Shown here in pieces: positions 8,797 through 15,147 of a DNA stretch of 24,670 nt. A program made the translations under genes and the position numbers. Origin of the DNA: Bacteroidales bacterium UBA5342 (GTDB lineage Bacteria > Bacteroidota > Bacteroidia > Bacteroidales > UBA5342). Below the pieces are notes generated by a model. That model had not been told where the DNA came from and did not search any database. It worked only from the letters and a program-made list of their open reading frames with translations. Each line of letters opens with the position of its first letter. The first letter of the stretch is position 1. The stretch spans positions 1-24,670 of the forward strand of contig DHQI01000062.1 of the NCBI GenBank assembly GCA_002408065.1. Direction: 5' to 3'.

Positions 8797-8961
8797 ATGA
8801 GAATTAAAGTCACCTTTAAGCGCAGGGGCCGTCAGCGCATGTTGCCTATGGATTATCAGTATTACATCAGCGCCTGGATTTATAAAGTGATCCGGAATGC
8901 CGACGAAGATTTCGCTGATTTTTTTGTTCAAAATAATACACTTGGCAAAATGGGTTTTTAA
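8797..8961 (+). pseudogene. cas6: Truncated cas6 (CRISPR RNA endoribonuclease) relic
   Basis: The reading frame from ATG 8797 gives 54 residues beginning MRIKVTFKR, followed by LPMDYQYYISAWIYKVI and ADEDFADF. This is the N-terminal signature of Cas6, the endoribonuclease that cuts CRISPR precursor RNA; the family starts with a MRIK-like beta strand and then the PxxYxxxLxxxIYK helix. The frame then reads TLGKMGF, still reminiscent of the next family segment, and stops. Cas6 is normally about 230-270 residues, so roughly 80 percent is missing, including the C-terminal glycine-rich loop. No other cas gene or repeat array is visible nearby, so this is a leftover of a deleted CRISPR-Cas locus. An in-frame extension back to 8746 (MRQNIENY...) is probably not part of the ancestral protein. 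Family recognition is from memory of the motif. Confidence 0.8.
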
Positions 8962-9127
8962 ATAAAGAAAAGTAATATTATCAAACAAAACCCTTAGGCC
9001 GCCCTTGCACTATCGCTTTTTACAAATGACTTTGCAAAGCACGGCATTTTATGGGGAATGTGAAATCCCTTAATTGTGGTAAAAAAAAGGAGGATTTTTA
9101 GTTCTTATGAGGGGCTGTTGTTTTCAA

Positions 9128-9712
9128 TTAATTGAAAGACTGGTTGATAGAGGTGATATTTTTGGATATAGCATAAATGGTGAGGCCTGGTAAGCTCTTG
9201 ATACCGGTTTTCTCCACAATGTTTTTTCGGTGGCTGATAACGGTGTGTGTGCTAATGAATAATTTATCTGCTATTTCTTTATTCGAAAGGCCTTGAGTTA
9301 GCAACTTAAGGACGTCGATTTCGCGATCCGAAAGCTCTTTGTTTTGCTTTTTATCGTCATAGTCGATATTGGAGTTGATGATGTTGAGCAAATTATCAAT
9401 GGGTTCTGTGATTTTAAAGATTTGATTGAATTTTTGTAAGACATCATCCTCAATATAACTATAAACTAAGCCTATCCATAGAGCGTTGTGATGATATTTT
9501 TTGAGTTTAATAAACTCTTTTAAGCGGTTTTCTACACATTTAGGGTTAATTATAACAAGAGAGAATTCGTATTCAGAATCCTGTAAGTCATTGATGCCAT
9601 CAATACGGTGAATATTGGAGTTCTGAATGTTTTTTATGATAAGATTAAAGAGCCCTTCGTAAATAATATCGGAAGGTTCTATGATGGCAATATTTTTTCT
9701 GCGTTTATGCAT
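9128..9712 (-). CDS. LuxR-family response regulator with degenerate receiver
   Basis: A 194-residue regulator. The C-terminal LuxR/GerE helix-turn-helix (about 125-185) is strong, with LSDREIDVLKLL, GLSNKEIADKLFIS and HTVISHRKNI. The N-terminal half (1-118) has the length and pattern of a receiver, but the usual phospho-acceptor is missing: the segment equivalent to LVLLDLxMP reads LVIINPK, with Asn56 at the Asp position, and the acidic pair near the N-terminus reads IEPSD. It is therefore probably not controlled by normal Asp phosphorylation. The gene overlaps the end of the upstream hemerythrin gene by 8 bp, so translation is likely coupled. The di-iron protein may modulate the regulator, or the regulator may control the pair; both are inference. 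Confidence 0.88.
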   Translation of the reverse strand: MHKRRKNIAIIEPSDIIYEGLFNLIIKNIQNSNIHRIDGINDLQDSEYEFSLVIINPKCVENRLKEFIKLKKYHHNALWIGLVYSYIEDDVLQKFNQIFKITEPIDNLLNIINSNIDYDDKKQNKELSDREIDVLKLLTQGLSNKEIADKLFISTHTVISHRKNIVEKTGIKSLPGLTIYAISKNITSINQSFN

Positions 9713-10415
9713 TTTTCAAGCGTTCAAATTTTTCAATAGACGGTACTAAAATCATTTCTTCAATAATGGAGTGTTTTCTGAGATCGGCTTCTAAACCAAA
9801 GAGGCCACGAATGAATTTACGTTGAATATTAGGCAAATTTTCCAAATGGATATGCTTAAGCAACAGATTTCTCAAGTCTTCTAATTTGGTTTCGATGTCG
9901 GAATGGTGGTCGCGGTATTCTTTGACCGAAAATTGGCTTTCTTTAGATTTGCTTTTCGGATTAAGAAGGTCGACAAAGAAAGGGAATGCTGTATTGTTTT
10001 CGTAGTTGAAATGTTCATTGACTTCGTCGATATAGTCATTAAAAAACTGCTCCATCATATCAATGGTCTTATTGTCATTGCTTGCTTTTAGCAGACGTAT
10101 GTAGCCTATCAGTTCCGGATATTTATCTTCTTGAAAAAAAAGGTGACTATTTTTTAGGAAATCAATGATGCTTATCAGGCTTTCGGACGAGAGGGATAAG
10201 TCTTTTGGGGGATAAAAGCCGTTGTACAAATTGGCTATTATTAAGAATGCTTCCGGGGCTATACCGTATTCTAAGCATATTTCCTGAGCCGTTTTATTGC
10301 CAACTGAGAAGTTTATACCAAAATGTTCCAACATCAGTAGTATGCTGTAGTTTTCGGTAATAATATCGATGATTTCAGTTTCAGGTTTGACGTATGTTTG
10401 GTGTGCCTTGTACAT
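9705..10415 (-). CDS. RIC-like hemerythrin di-iron protein
   Basis: A 236-residue protein of the RIC family (YtfE/ScdA/DnrN), which repairs iron-sulfur clusters after nitric oxide or oxidative damage. The four-helix hemerythrin domain shows the complete di-iron ligand set with nearly the same spacing as YtfE: His91, His135 with Glu139 (HFNYE), His171 (RDHHSD) and His215 with Glu219 (HSIIE). The N-terminal ScdA_N/DUF542-like part (about 10-55) is present, but the Cys-containing turn typical of that domain reads GINFSVGN, with no Cys. The protein is cytoplasmic. It overlaps the downstream LuxR-type gene by 8 bp. Divergent details leave open a role as an oxygen or NO sensor rather than a repair protein. 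Confidence 0.85.
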   Translation of the reverse strand: MYKAHQTYVKPETEIIDIITENYSILLMLEHFGINFSVGNKTAQEICLEYGIAPEAFLIIANLYNGFYPPKDLSLSSESLISIIDFLKNSHLFFQEDKYPELIGYIRLLKASNDNKTIDMMEQFFNDYIDEVNEHFNYENNTAFPFFVDLLNPKSKSKESQFSVKEYRDHHSDIETKLEDLRNLLLKHIHLENLPNIQRKFIRGLFGLEADLRKHSIIEEMILVPSIEKFERLKNA

Positions 10416-10436
10416 TTTTTTATTCTTGATAGTTTT

Positions 10437-10468
10437 GTAATTTAAGGAACTGTTCTGAATTCTACAAA
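10437..10468 (-). promoter_or_regulatory. Possible promoter of the hemerythrin-luxR operon
   Basis: On the minus strand TTTG (10465-10468) is followed after exactly 20 bp by TAAATTAC (10437-10444), a 6 of 8 match to the Bacteroidota -7 element TAnnTTTG. It would start transcription about 15 bp before the ATG at 10415. Spacing is right, but the -7 match is only fair. Confidence 0.35.
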
Positions 10469-10493
10469 ATTAATTCATTTTGAAAAATTATCA

Positions 10494-10511
10494 ATCCCTT
10501 AAAAAGGGGAT
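10494..10511 (-). terminator. Terminator-like hairpin after fetB
   Basis: ATCCCTT and AAGGGGAT can pair with one bulged G around three A. Read on the minus strand the stem is followed by TGATAATTTTT, so it can act as an intrinsic terminator for fetA-fetB, 14 bp past the fetB stop. Confidence 0.5.
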
Positions 10512-10525
10512 AATAGAATCGTTTT

Positions 10526-11332
10526 TTAGTTCTTCTTGGTGTTGTTTCTAAAGATATTCTTCTTAATGTTGTGGTATTTATCAAAGGCGACACGATTGGT
10601 AAAAAGGATGGTAAGCACAACATTTAGAATGGCTGAGGTAAAAATGGTGATTAAGAGCATGATTTGATATTTTACCGCTATATTAGGGTCGCTACCGCCC
10701 AGTATTTGCCCTGTCATTACACCCGGGAGTGAAATAAGTCCCATAATGGCCGTGTTGGCTATCATTGGGTTAAATGCCCGCTTAAGGGCATCGCGCATAA
10801 AGGGTTGCAAAGCTTCCTGCTGTGTGGCGCCATTGGCCAGATGCCAGCGGTAAAGATTCTGTTCTTCATCCAGACGATTATAGTAGGCATCCAGAGCTAT
10901 GACGACATTCTTTATAGTGTTTCCCATCATCATACCGGTGATGGGAATAAAGTAACGGGCATCAAATATATTATGTAGTTTGATGACAAAACCTAAAAAA
11001 TAGGCGTCCGTCAGAGTAATACTAATAAGACCAGAGAGCAGTACGGGAATCAGTAGAATTTTGTAATTAAGTCCGCTTCGTTGTACTATGGTGTAAGCGC
11101 CGATAAGTGCCATAGCCAGTACCCAGCCAATATTTATCCAGAGGCTATTGAGCTTAAAAATGTATTCCAGATATAATCCTACCAGTAGTAGCTGCGCTAC
11201 CATTCTTAATACGGCTATTATTGTGGCTTTGACCAGCCCGGTTTTGTAATACCAAAGTATAAATAAAGGAATCAGCATCAAGGCCATTCCGGCAAAGAGT
11301 CTGAAATACTGTATGTCTAATACTGCGTTCAT
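10526..11332 (-). CDS. fetB: ABC transporter permease, FetB family
   Basis: A 268-residue polytopic membrane protein of the FetB (YbbM, UPF0014) family, the permease of an exporter shown in E. coli to raise resistance to iron overload. Several hydrophobic helices are visible, and the family blocks GMMMGNTIKN, LDAYYNRLDEE, GAT and SLPGVMTGQILGGSDP are present. I place the start at the ATG at 11332 (MNAVLDIQYF). Its A overlaps the last base of the ATPase stop codon in a TAATG arrangement typical of translational coupling. A longer in-frame start 36 bp upstream would add MDKSIRQNNTLI inside the ATPase gene and is less likely. The cation exported is not visible in the sequence. Confidence 0.88.
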   Translation of the reverse strand: MNAVLDIQYFRLFAGMALMLIPLFILWYYKTGLVKATIIAVLRMVAQLLLVGLYLEYIFKLNSLWINIGWVLAMALIGAYTIVQRSGLNYKILLIPVLLSGLISITLTDAYFLGFVIKLHNIFDARYFIPITGMMMGNTIKNVVIALDAYYNRLDEEQNLYRWHLANGATQQEALQPFMRDALKRAFNPMIANTAIMGLISLPGVMTGQILGGSDPNIAVKYQIMLLITIFTSAILNVVLTILFTNRVAFDKYHNIKKNIFRNNTKKN

Positions 11333-11946
11333 TATAAGTGTATTATTCTGTCTGATTGATTTATCCAATACGCATCGTGTGTGGCAGATAATATGGTCAT
11401 GTTTTTATGCTCTAAGACGTAATCTGTGATGGTTTGTTTGATTTTTTGATCCAATGCCGAAGTTGGCTCATCGAGCAGTAGAATGGGTTTGTCTAATAAT
11501 AGGCAAGCGGCAAGAAGCAGGCGTTGTTTTTGACCACCTGATATTTCTTTGCTCTTTTTATTCAGGATATCTTTGGGTAGATTAAATCTATTGAATAGCT
11601 CTTTATATTGTTTGCTGTTAGGTTTTTGTTTCTTGTTGTGGGTGAAATAAAAAGGCGCAAAGAAGAGCTCTTTTACCGTTGGCATTTTTAGAAAAGTTTC
11701 TTGAGGTAGCCAAGCTACTTGTCGTCTTATCTCCTGTATGTTTTCAGGGCACAATTCCAAGGTATTAATCATTACATTGCCAGAAAAGTCAGGAATGAAA
11801 CCAGCTAAAAGATGGAGTAGGGTTGATTTTCCTTTACCGGATTCGCCTGAAATAGCGATGTTTTCACCCGGTTTTATTTGAAGATCAAAATTCTTAAAAA
11901 CGGTTTCGTCTTTAAAACGGATTTGGAGATCTGAAATGTGAATCAT
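11332..11946 (-). CDS. fetA: ABC transporter ATPase, FetA family
   Basis: A 204-residue ATP-binding subunit paired with FetB. Motifs from the chosen start: Walker A GESGKGKST (34-42), Q-loop at LPQET, signature SGGQKQR (136-142), Walker B ILLLDEP (155-161), D-loop SALD and switch His190 in ATHD. The compact size fits YbbL/FetA. The start is taken as the ATG at 11946 (MIHISDLQIRF), which fits the first beta strand of the domain; the upstream ATG at 11976 overlaps a likely -7 promoter element. No other transporter component is coded nearby, as expected for a two-gene exporter. Beside the di-iron hemerythrin gene it suggests a small iron-homeostasis neighbourhood, though a terminator and a likely separate promoter lie between them. 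Confidence 0.88.
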   Translation of the reverse strand: MIHISDLQIRFKDETVFKNFDLQIKPGENIAISGESGKGKSTLLHLLAGFIPDFSGNVMINTLELCPENIQEIRRQVAWLPQETFLKMPTVKELFFAPFYFTHNKKQKPNSKQYKELFNRFNLPKDILNKKSKEISGGQKQRLLLAACLLLDKPILLLDEPTSALDQKIKQTITDYVLEHKNMTILSATHDAYWINQSDRIIHL

Positions 11947-11973
11947 AAAAAAATGGTATGAATGAAGATGACA

Positions 11974-11981
11974 CAAAACTA
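11974..11981 (-). promoter_or_regulatory. Putative -7 element of the fetAB promoter
   Basis: TAGTTTTG on the minus strand is an exact match to TAnnTTTG, about 27 bp before the preferred fetA start. No exact TTTG occurs 19-21 bp upstream, so only the -7 half is supported. Confidence 0.4.
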
Positions 11982-12130
11982 TAAAAATGCCGATTTACAG
12001 CACCATAAATGATGTATTATTTTGATAGAGCAAAAAATGGTGTATAATTACTATTTTTTTAACTCATTTTAAGATAGAATATGCTGCTGATTTATTTACT
12101 TTGCAAAGCAAACCCCTAATCACAAAAAAA

Positions 12131-13702
12131 ATGAAAATTAAACCTCTCTTTTTAGCATTGTCATTTATTCCTTTTTTATCCTCTTGTAATCACGAACCAG
12201 AACATAAAAACGTCCTTTTTATATTAGCCGATGATTACGGTTATAACGATATGAGCTTGCGCAACGATAGTTTTTACGAAACGCCCAATATTGACCGCAT
12301 AGCCAAAGAAGGAACTATATTTACTGATGGTTATGCCGCATGTCAGGTGTGCAGTCCGTCGCGCGCCAGCATTATGAGTGGTAAATTTCCTGCCCGCCAT
12401 GGTATTACCGACTGGATTGGGGCTAAAAGTGGTGAAGCTTGGCGTAGTAAAAAACGCTATAGCAAATTGTTACCGGCCGAATATGTGCATAAATTAGATA
12501 CTGAATATGTTACCTTGCCCGAAGCGATGAAAGAGCAGGGTTATACCACCTTCTTTGCCGGTAAATGGCACGTTGGTGAGAAAGGTTCCTGGCCCGAAGA
12601 TCACGGTTTTGATATTAACAAAGGAGGCTGGGATAGTGGTAGCCCTAAAGGGGGATATTTTGCCCCTTACATAAACCCCAACTTAAAACAAGGTCCTGAT
12701 GGTGAAAATCTCTCTATGCGCTTGGCGCAGGAAACAGTAGATTTTATGAAAGCCCATAAAGACCAGAAGTTTTTCGCTTACCTTTCTTTTTATGCTGTGC
12801 ATGGCCCCGTACAATCTACGCAAGAAAAATGGGCTAAATACCGCGAAAAAGCGATCGATAATGGCGTAGCGGAAAAAGGCTTTGAAATGGGAAAATACTT
12901 GCCTACGCGTTTACATCAGGATCAACCGGTGTATGGCGGACTGGTAGAAACGATGGACGATGCGGTAGGCGTAGTGCTTAAAGCTTTGGACGAAATGGGA
13001 TTGGCAGAAAATACGATGGTGGTCTTTACGGCAGATAATGGTGGTGTGAGTGCCGGCGACGGTTTTTCGACCAGTAATGCTCCTTTACGTGCCGGAAAAG
13101 GTTACCAGTTCGAAGGGGGAATACGTGAACCATACTTTATTAAGGTGCCGTGGTTGAAAAATACCCCTAAAGAATGTACAACGCCTGTAAGTGGTCCTGA
13201 TTTTTATCCTACGATTTTAGACTTGATAGGGGCGGAGCTAAAACCTGAGCATCATAACGATGGTGTGAGCCTTAAGCCCCTTCTGGAAGGTGGCGAAATA
13301 GCTGAACGTCCACTTGTGTGGCACTATCCGCATTATGGTAATCAAGGGGGAGAGCCTTCTTCTGTTATTCGTCTGGGCGATTGGAAACTAATTCATTATT
13401 ATGAAGATGGACATGAAGAATTGTATAACCTCCGCAATGATATAAGCGAAACCACAGATTTAGCTGCGCAGAAAACAGAACTTGTGGCAGATCTGCATAA
13501 GCAACTGTTTGATTATTTAGAAAGTGTGAATGCAATTTATCCGGAGCCTGATCCGCTTTACGATGCCGAAAAGGAAGCTGCACACTTAGAAAATATTCGT
13601 TCAAAGAAACTGCCTGCACTTGAAAAACAGAGGCTTAAAATGCTCGAAGAGGATTACCAACCGAATGCCGATTGGTGGGGCAGTGTGGTGACGAGGGATT
13701 AA
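12131..13702 (+). CDS. Lipoprotein sulfatase (formylglycine-dependent)
   Basis: A 523-residue sulfatase of the alkaline-phosphatase superfamily that hydrolyses sulfate esters. The active-site motif CSPSRASIMSGK is present; Cys74 should be converted to formylglycine by a separate maturase (anSME or FGE), which is not in this window. Metal-binding acids are seen in LADDYGYND (Asp34, Asp35) and later in FTADNGG, with KWHVGEKG supplying Lys and His. The N-terminus from ATG 12131 is a lipoprotein signal (MKIKPLFLALSFIPFLSSC, lipobox LSSC, Cys19), so the enzyme is probably anchored in the envelope. A TTG start at 12101 would put ten charged and polar residues before the signal and is unlikely. Substrate is unknown; sulfated glycans are the common target in marine or host-associated Bacteroidota. 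No polysaccharide-utilisation genes flank it. Confidence 0.92.
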   Translation: MKIKPLFLALSFIPFLSSCNHEPEHKNVLFILADDYGYNDMSLRNDSFYETPNIDRIAKEGTIFTDGYAACQVCSPSRASIMSGKFPARHGITDWIGAKSGEAWRSKKRYSKLLPAEYVHKLDTEYVTLPEAMKEQGYTTFFAGKWHVGEKGSWPEDHGFDINKGGWDSGSPKGGYFAPYINPNLKQGPDGENLSMRLAQETVDFMKAHKDQKFFAYLSFYAVHGPVQSTQEKWAKYREKAIDNGVAEKGFEMGKYLPTRLHQDQPVYGGLVETMDDAVGVVLKALDEMGLAENTMVVFTADNGGVSAGDGFSTSNAPLRAGKGYQFEGGIREPYFIKVPWLKNTPKECTTPVSGPDFYPTILDLIGAELKPEHHNDGVSLKPLLEGGEIAERPLVWHYPHYGNQGGEPSSVIRLGDWKLIHYYEDGHEELYNLRNDISETTDLAAQKTELVADLHKQLFDYLESVNAIYPEPDPLYDAEKEAAHLENIRSKKLPALEKQRLKMLEEDYQPNADWWGSVVTRD

Positions 13703-13725
13703 GTTTTCTTGATATAAAAGATAAA

Positions 13726-13761
13726 AAAGAGGCTGTTTCAATAACACGAAACAGCCTCTTT
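13726..13761. terminator. Bidirectional terminator between sulfatase gene and gltA
   Basis: Perfect 14-bp stem: the AAAGAGGCTGTTTC arm at 13726-13739 and the GAAACAGCCTCTTT arm at 13748-13761, with an 8-nt loop. A-rich DNA precedes it and T-rich DNA follows it, so it can stop transcription of both convergent genes. Confidence 0.85.
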
Positions 13762-13781
13762 CTGGTTTTAGTAGGGACCTT

Positions 13782-15134
13782 TTACATCTGATTATTTCGC
13801 TCATCGATAGGCGTATAGTGCAATTCACAATTCGCCACATTTTTATAAGCCGGACGGATAATACGTCTGGAACTAAAAGTCATTTCCTCCAAACGGTGTG
13901 CTGCCCAACCAGCCATACGGCTAATGGCAAAGATAGGCGTGAACAGTTCGCGTGGCACGCCAATAGCTTCGTATACAAAACCTGAGTAAAAATCCACGTT
14001 AGCCGAAATGGTCTTTTTACTGCCTTTTAGTTCTTCAAATGCTACAGGAGCTAAACGTTCTACTAGTTCATAGAATTTATATAGTTTCTCTTGGCCTTTT
14101 TCCTTGGCCAACTCTGTAGCTTTAGCTTTTAGCAGTTTAGCACGCGGATCAGAAAGGGTATAGATAGCATGGCCCAATCCGTAGATTTTACCAGAATGGT
14201 CATAAGCTTTTTTATCAAGTATCTTTTTTAAGTATTCTTTCACCTCTGTTTCGTCTTCCCAATCCTTGATGTTTTCTTTAAAATTCTCCATCATTTCTAA
14301 TACTTTGAGGTTGGCTCCACCATGCAAACGCCCCTTCAACGATCCTATAGCAGCAGCAGTAGCCGAGTAGGTATCAGTCATAGCCGACGACACCAAACGC
14401 ATCGTAAACGAAGAATTGTTTCCACCACCGTGCTCGGCGTGTAATATCATGGCCAGATCCAGAATTTCAGCTTCTATTTTGGTGTAATTGTCACCTTTAA
14501 GCATATACAGCAAGTTTTCAGAGGTGGTCAGTTCCGGTTTTGGATGACGTATCACCAGATTGTCGCGGTAATACTTATGGCGCATACTGTGATAAGAATA
14601 AGCCACAATGGTGGGGAGTTTAGCAATAAGCATCAGCGACTGATTCATCAGATTCTCGTGTGTATATTCCTCAGCCGTATTATCTAGGTTGTAAAGTATC
14701 AGTACCGAACGGGAAAGCATATTCATAATGTCCTTTCCTTTCAGCGAAAGAATCATGTTAGTAAAGGTCTCGTCCAAGTCACGATTTTGCCCTAGATACG
14801 AGGAGAATTTTTCCAATTGCTCTTTTGTCGGCAGTTTGCCCGTAAGTAGTAGGAAGGTGGTTTCGTCAAAACCATGGTAACCTTTGGTCTGAAAACCTTC
14901 TACTAATTGATTGACCGAATAGCCACGGTAACGCAGGTTACCTTCTACCGGGATTAATTTACCATTTTCCGGGATATAGCCTTGTACATCGCCTACATTA
15001 GTGAGTCCTACAAGTACGCCCGACCCATCGGCATTGCGCAGTCCACGTTTTACATTGTATTGATCGAATAATCCTTTATCTATTTGACAGGCGTCACTGA
15101 TGGATTTTGACAGACATTTAATAAATTCATTCAT
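13782..15134 (-). CDS. gltA: Citrate synthase
   Basis: A 450-residue citrate synthase, which condenses acetyl-CoA and oxaloacetate in the cytoplasm. The catalytic triad is visible: His235 (HAEHGGGN), His322 (GLGHAIYTLSDPRA) and Asp381 (NVDFYSGF). Other family landmarks are RLHGGANLKVLEMM and SRMAGWAAHRLEE. It is slightly longer than the roughly 430 residues of E. coli GltA, mostly through an N-terminal extension. It follows icd after only 13 bp, so the two are co-transcribed. A methylcitrate synthase activity cannot be excluded, but the aconitase-icd context points to the oxidative TCA branch or glutamate synthesis. Confidence 0.95.
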   Translation of the reverse strand: MNEFIKCLSKSISDACQIDKGLFDQYNVKRGLRNADGSGVLVGLTNVGDVQGYIPENGKLIPVEGNLRYRGYSVNQLVEGFQTKGYHGFDETTFLLLTGKLPTKEQLEKFSSYLGQNRDLDETFTNMILSLKGKDIMNMLSRSVLILYNLDNTAEEYTHENLMNQSLMLIAKLPTIVAYSYHSMRHKYYRDNLVIRHPKPELTTSENLLYMLKGDNYTKIEAEILDLAMILHAEHGGGNNSSFTMRLVSSAMTDTYSATAAAIGSLKGRLHGGANLKVLEMMENFKENIKDWEDETEVKEYLKKILDKKAYDHSGKIYGLGHAIYTLSDPRAKLLKAKATELAKEKGQEKLYKFYELVERLAPVAFEELKGSKKTISANVDFYSGFVYEAIGVPRELFTPIFAISRMAGWAAHRLEEMTFSSRRIIRPAYKNVANCELHYTPIDERNNQM

Positions 15135-15147
15135 GGTATCTAGGTTT

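Noticed and set aside
8728..8988. 86-codon open frame on the minus strand
   Set aside because: It lies opposite the cas6 relic, whose translation is recognisable, while this frame has no family features.
9114..9150. Possible CRISPR repeat remnant (TTTCAATTAATTGAAAG) near the cas6 relic
   Set aside because: The 16-bp palindrome resembles CRISPR repeat ends, but only one copy exists and it overlaps the last codons and stop of the LuxR-type gene (SFN-stop), which explains part of it.
10480..10494. FNR/Crp-like dyad TTGA...TCAA upstream of the hemerythrin gene
   Set aside because: The half-sites are 7 bp apart instead of the 6 required, and the right half overlaps the fetB terminator hairpin.
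11946..11976. Upstream ATG giving a ten-residue longer FetA
   Set aside because: The extra residues do not fit the domain start, and the codon overlaps an exact TAnnTTTG promoter element.
12101..12130. TTG start giving a ten-residue longer sulfatase
   Set aside because: It would place a polar, basic segment before a clear lipoprotein signal peptide that begins at ATG 12131.
13365..13840. Minus-strand frames under the sulfatase and gltA 3' ends
   Set aside because: They overlap two well-supported genes and cross the bidirectional terminator.
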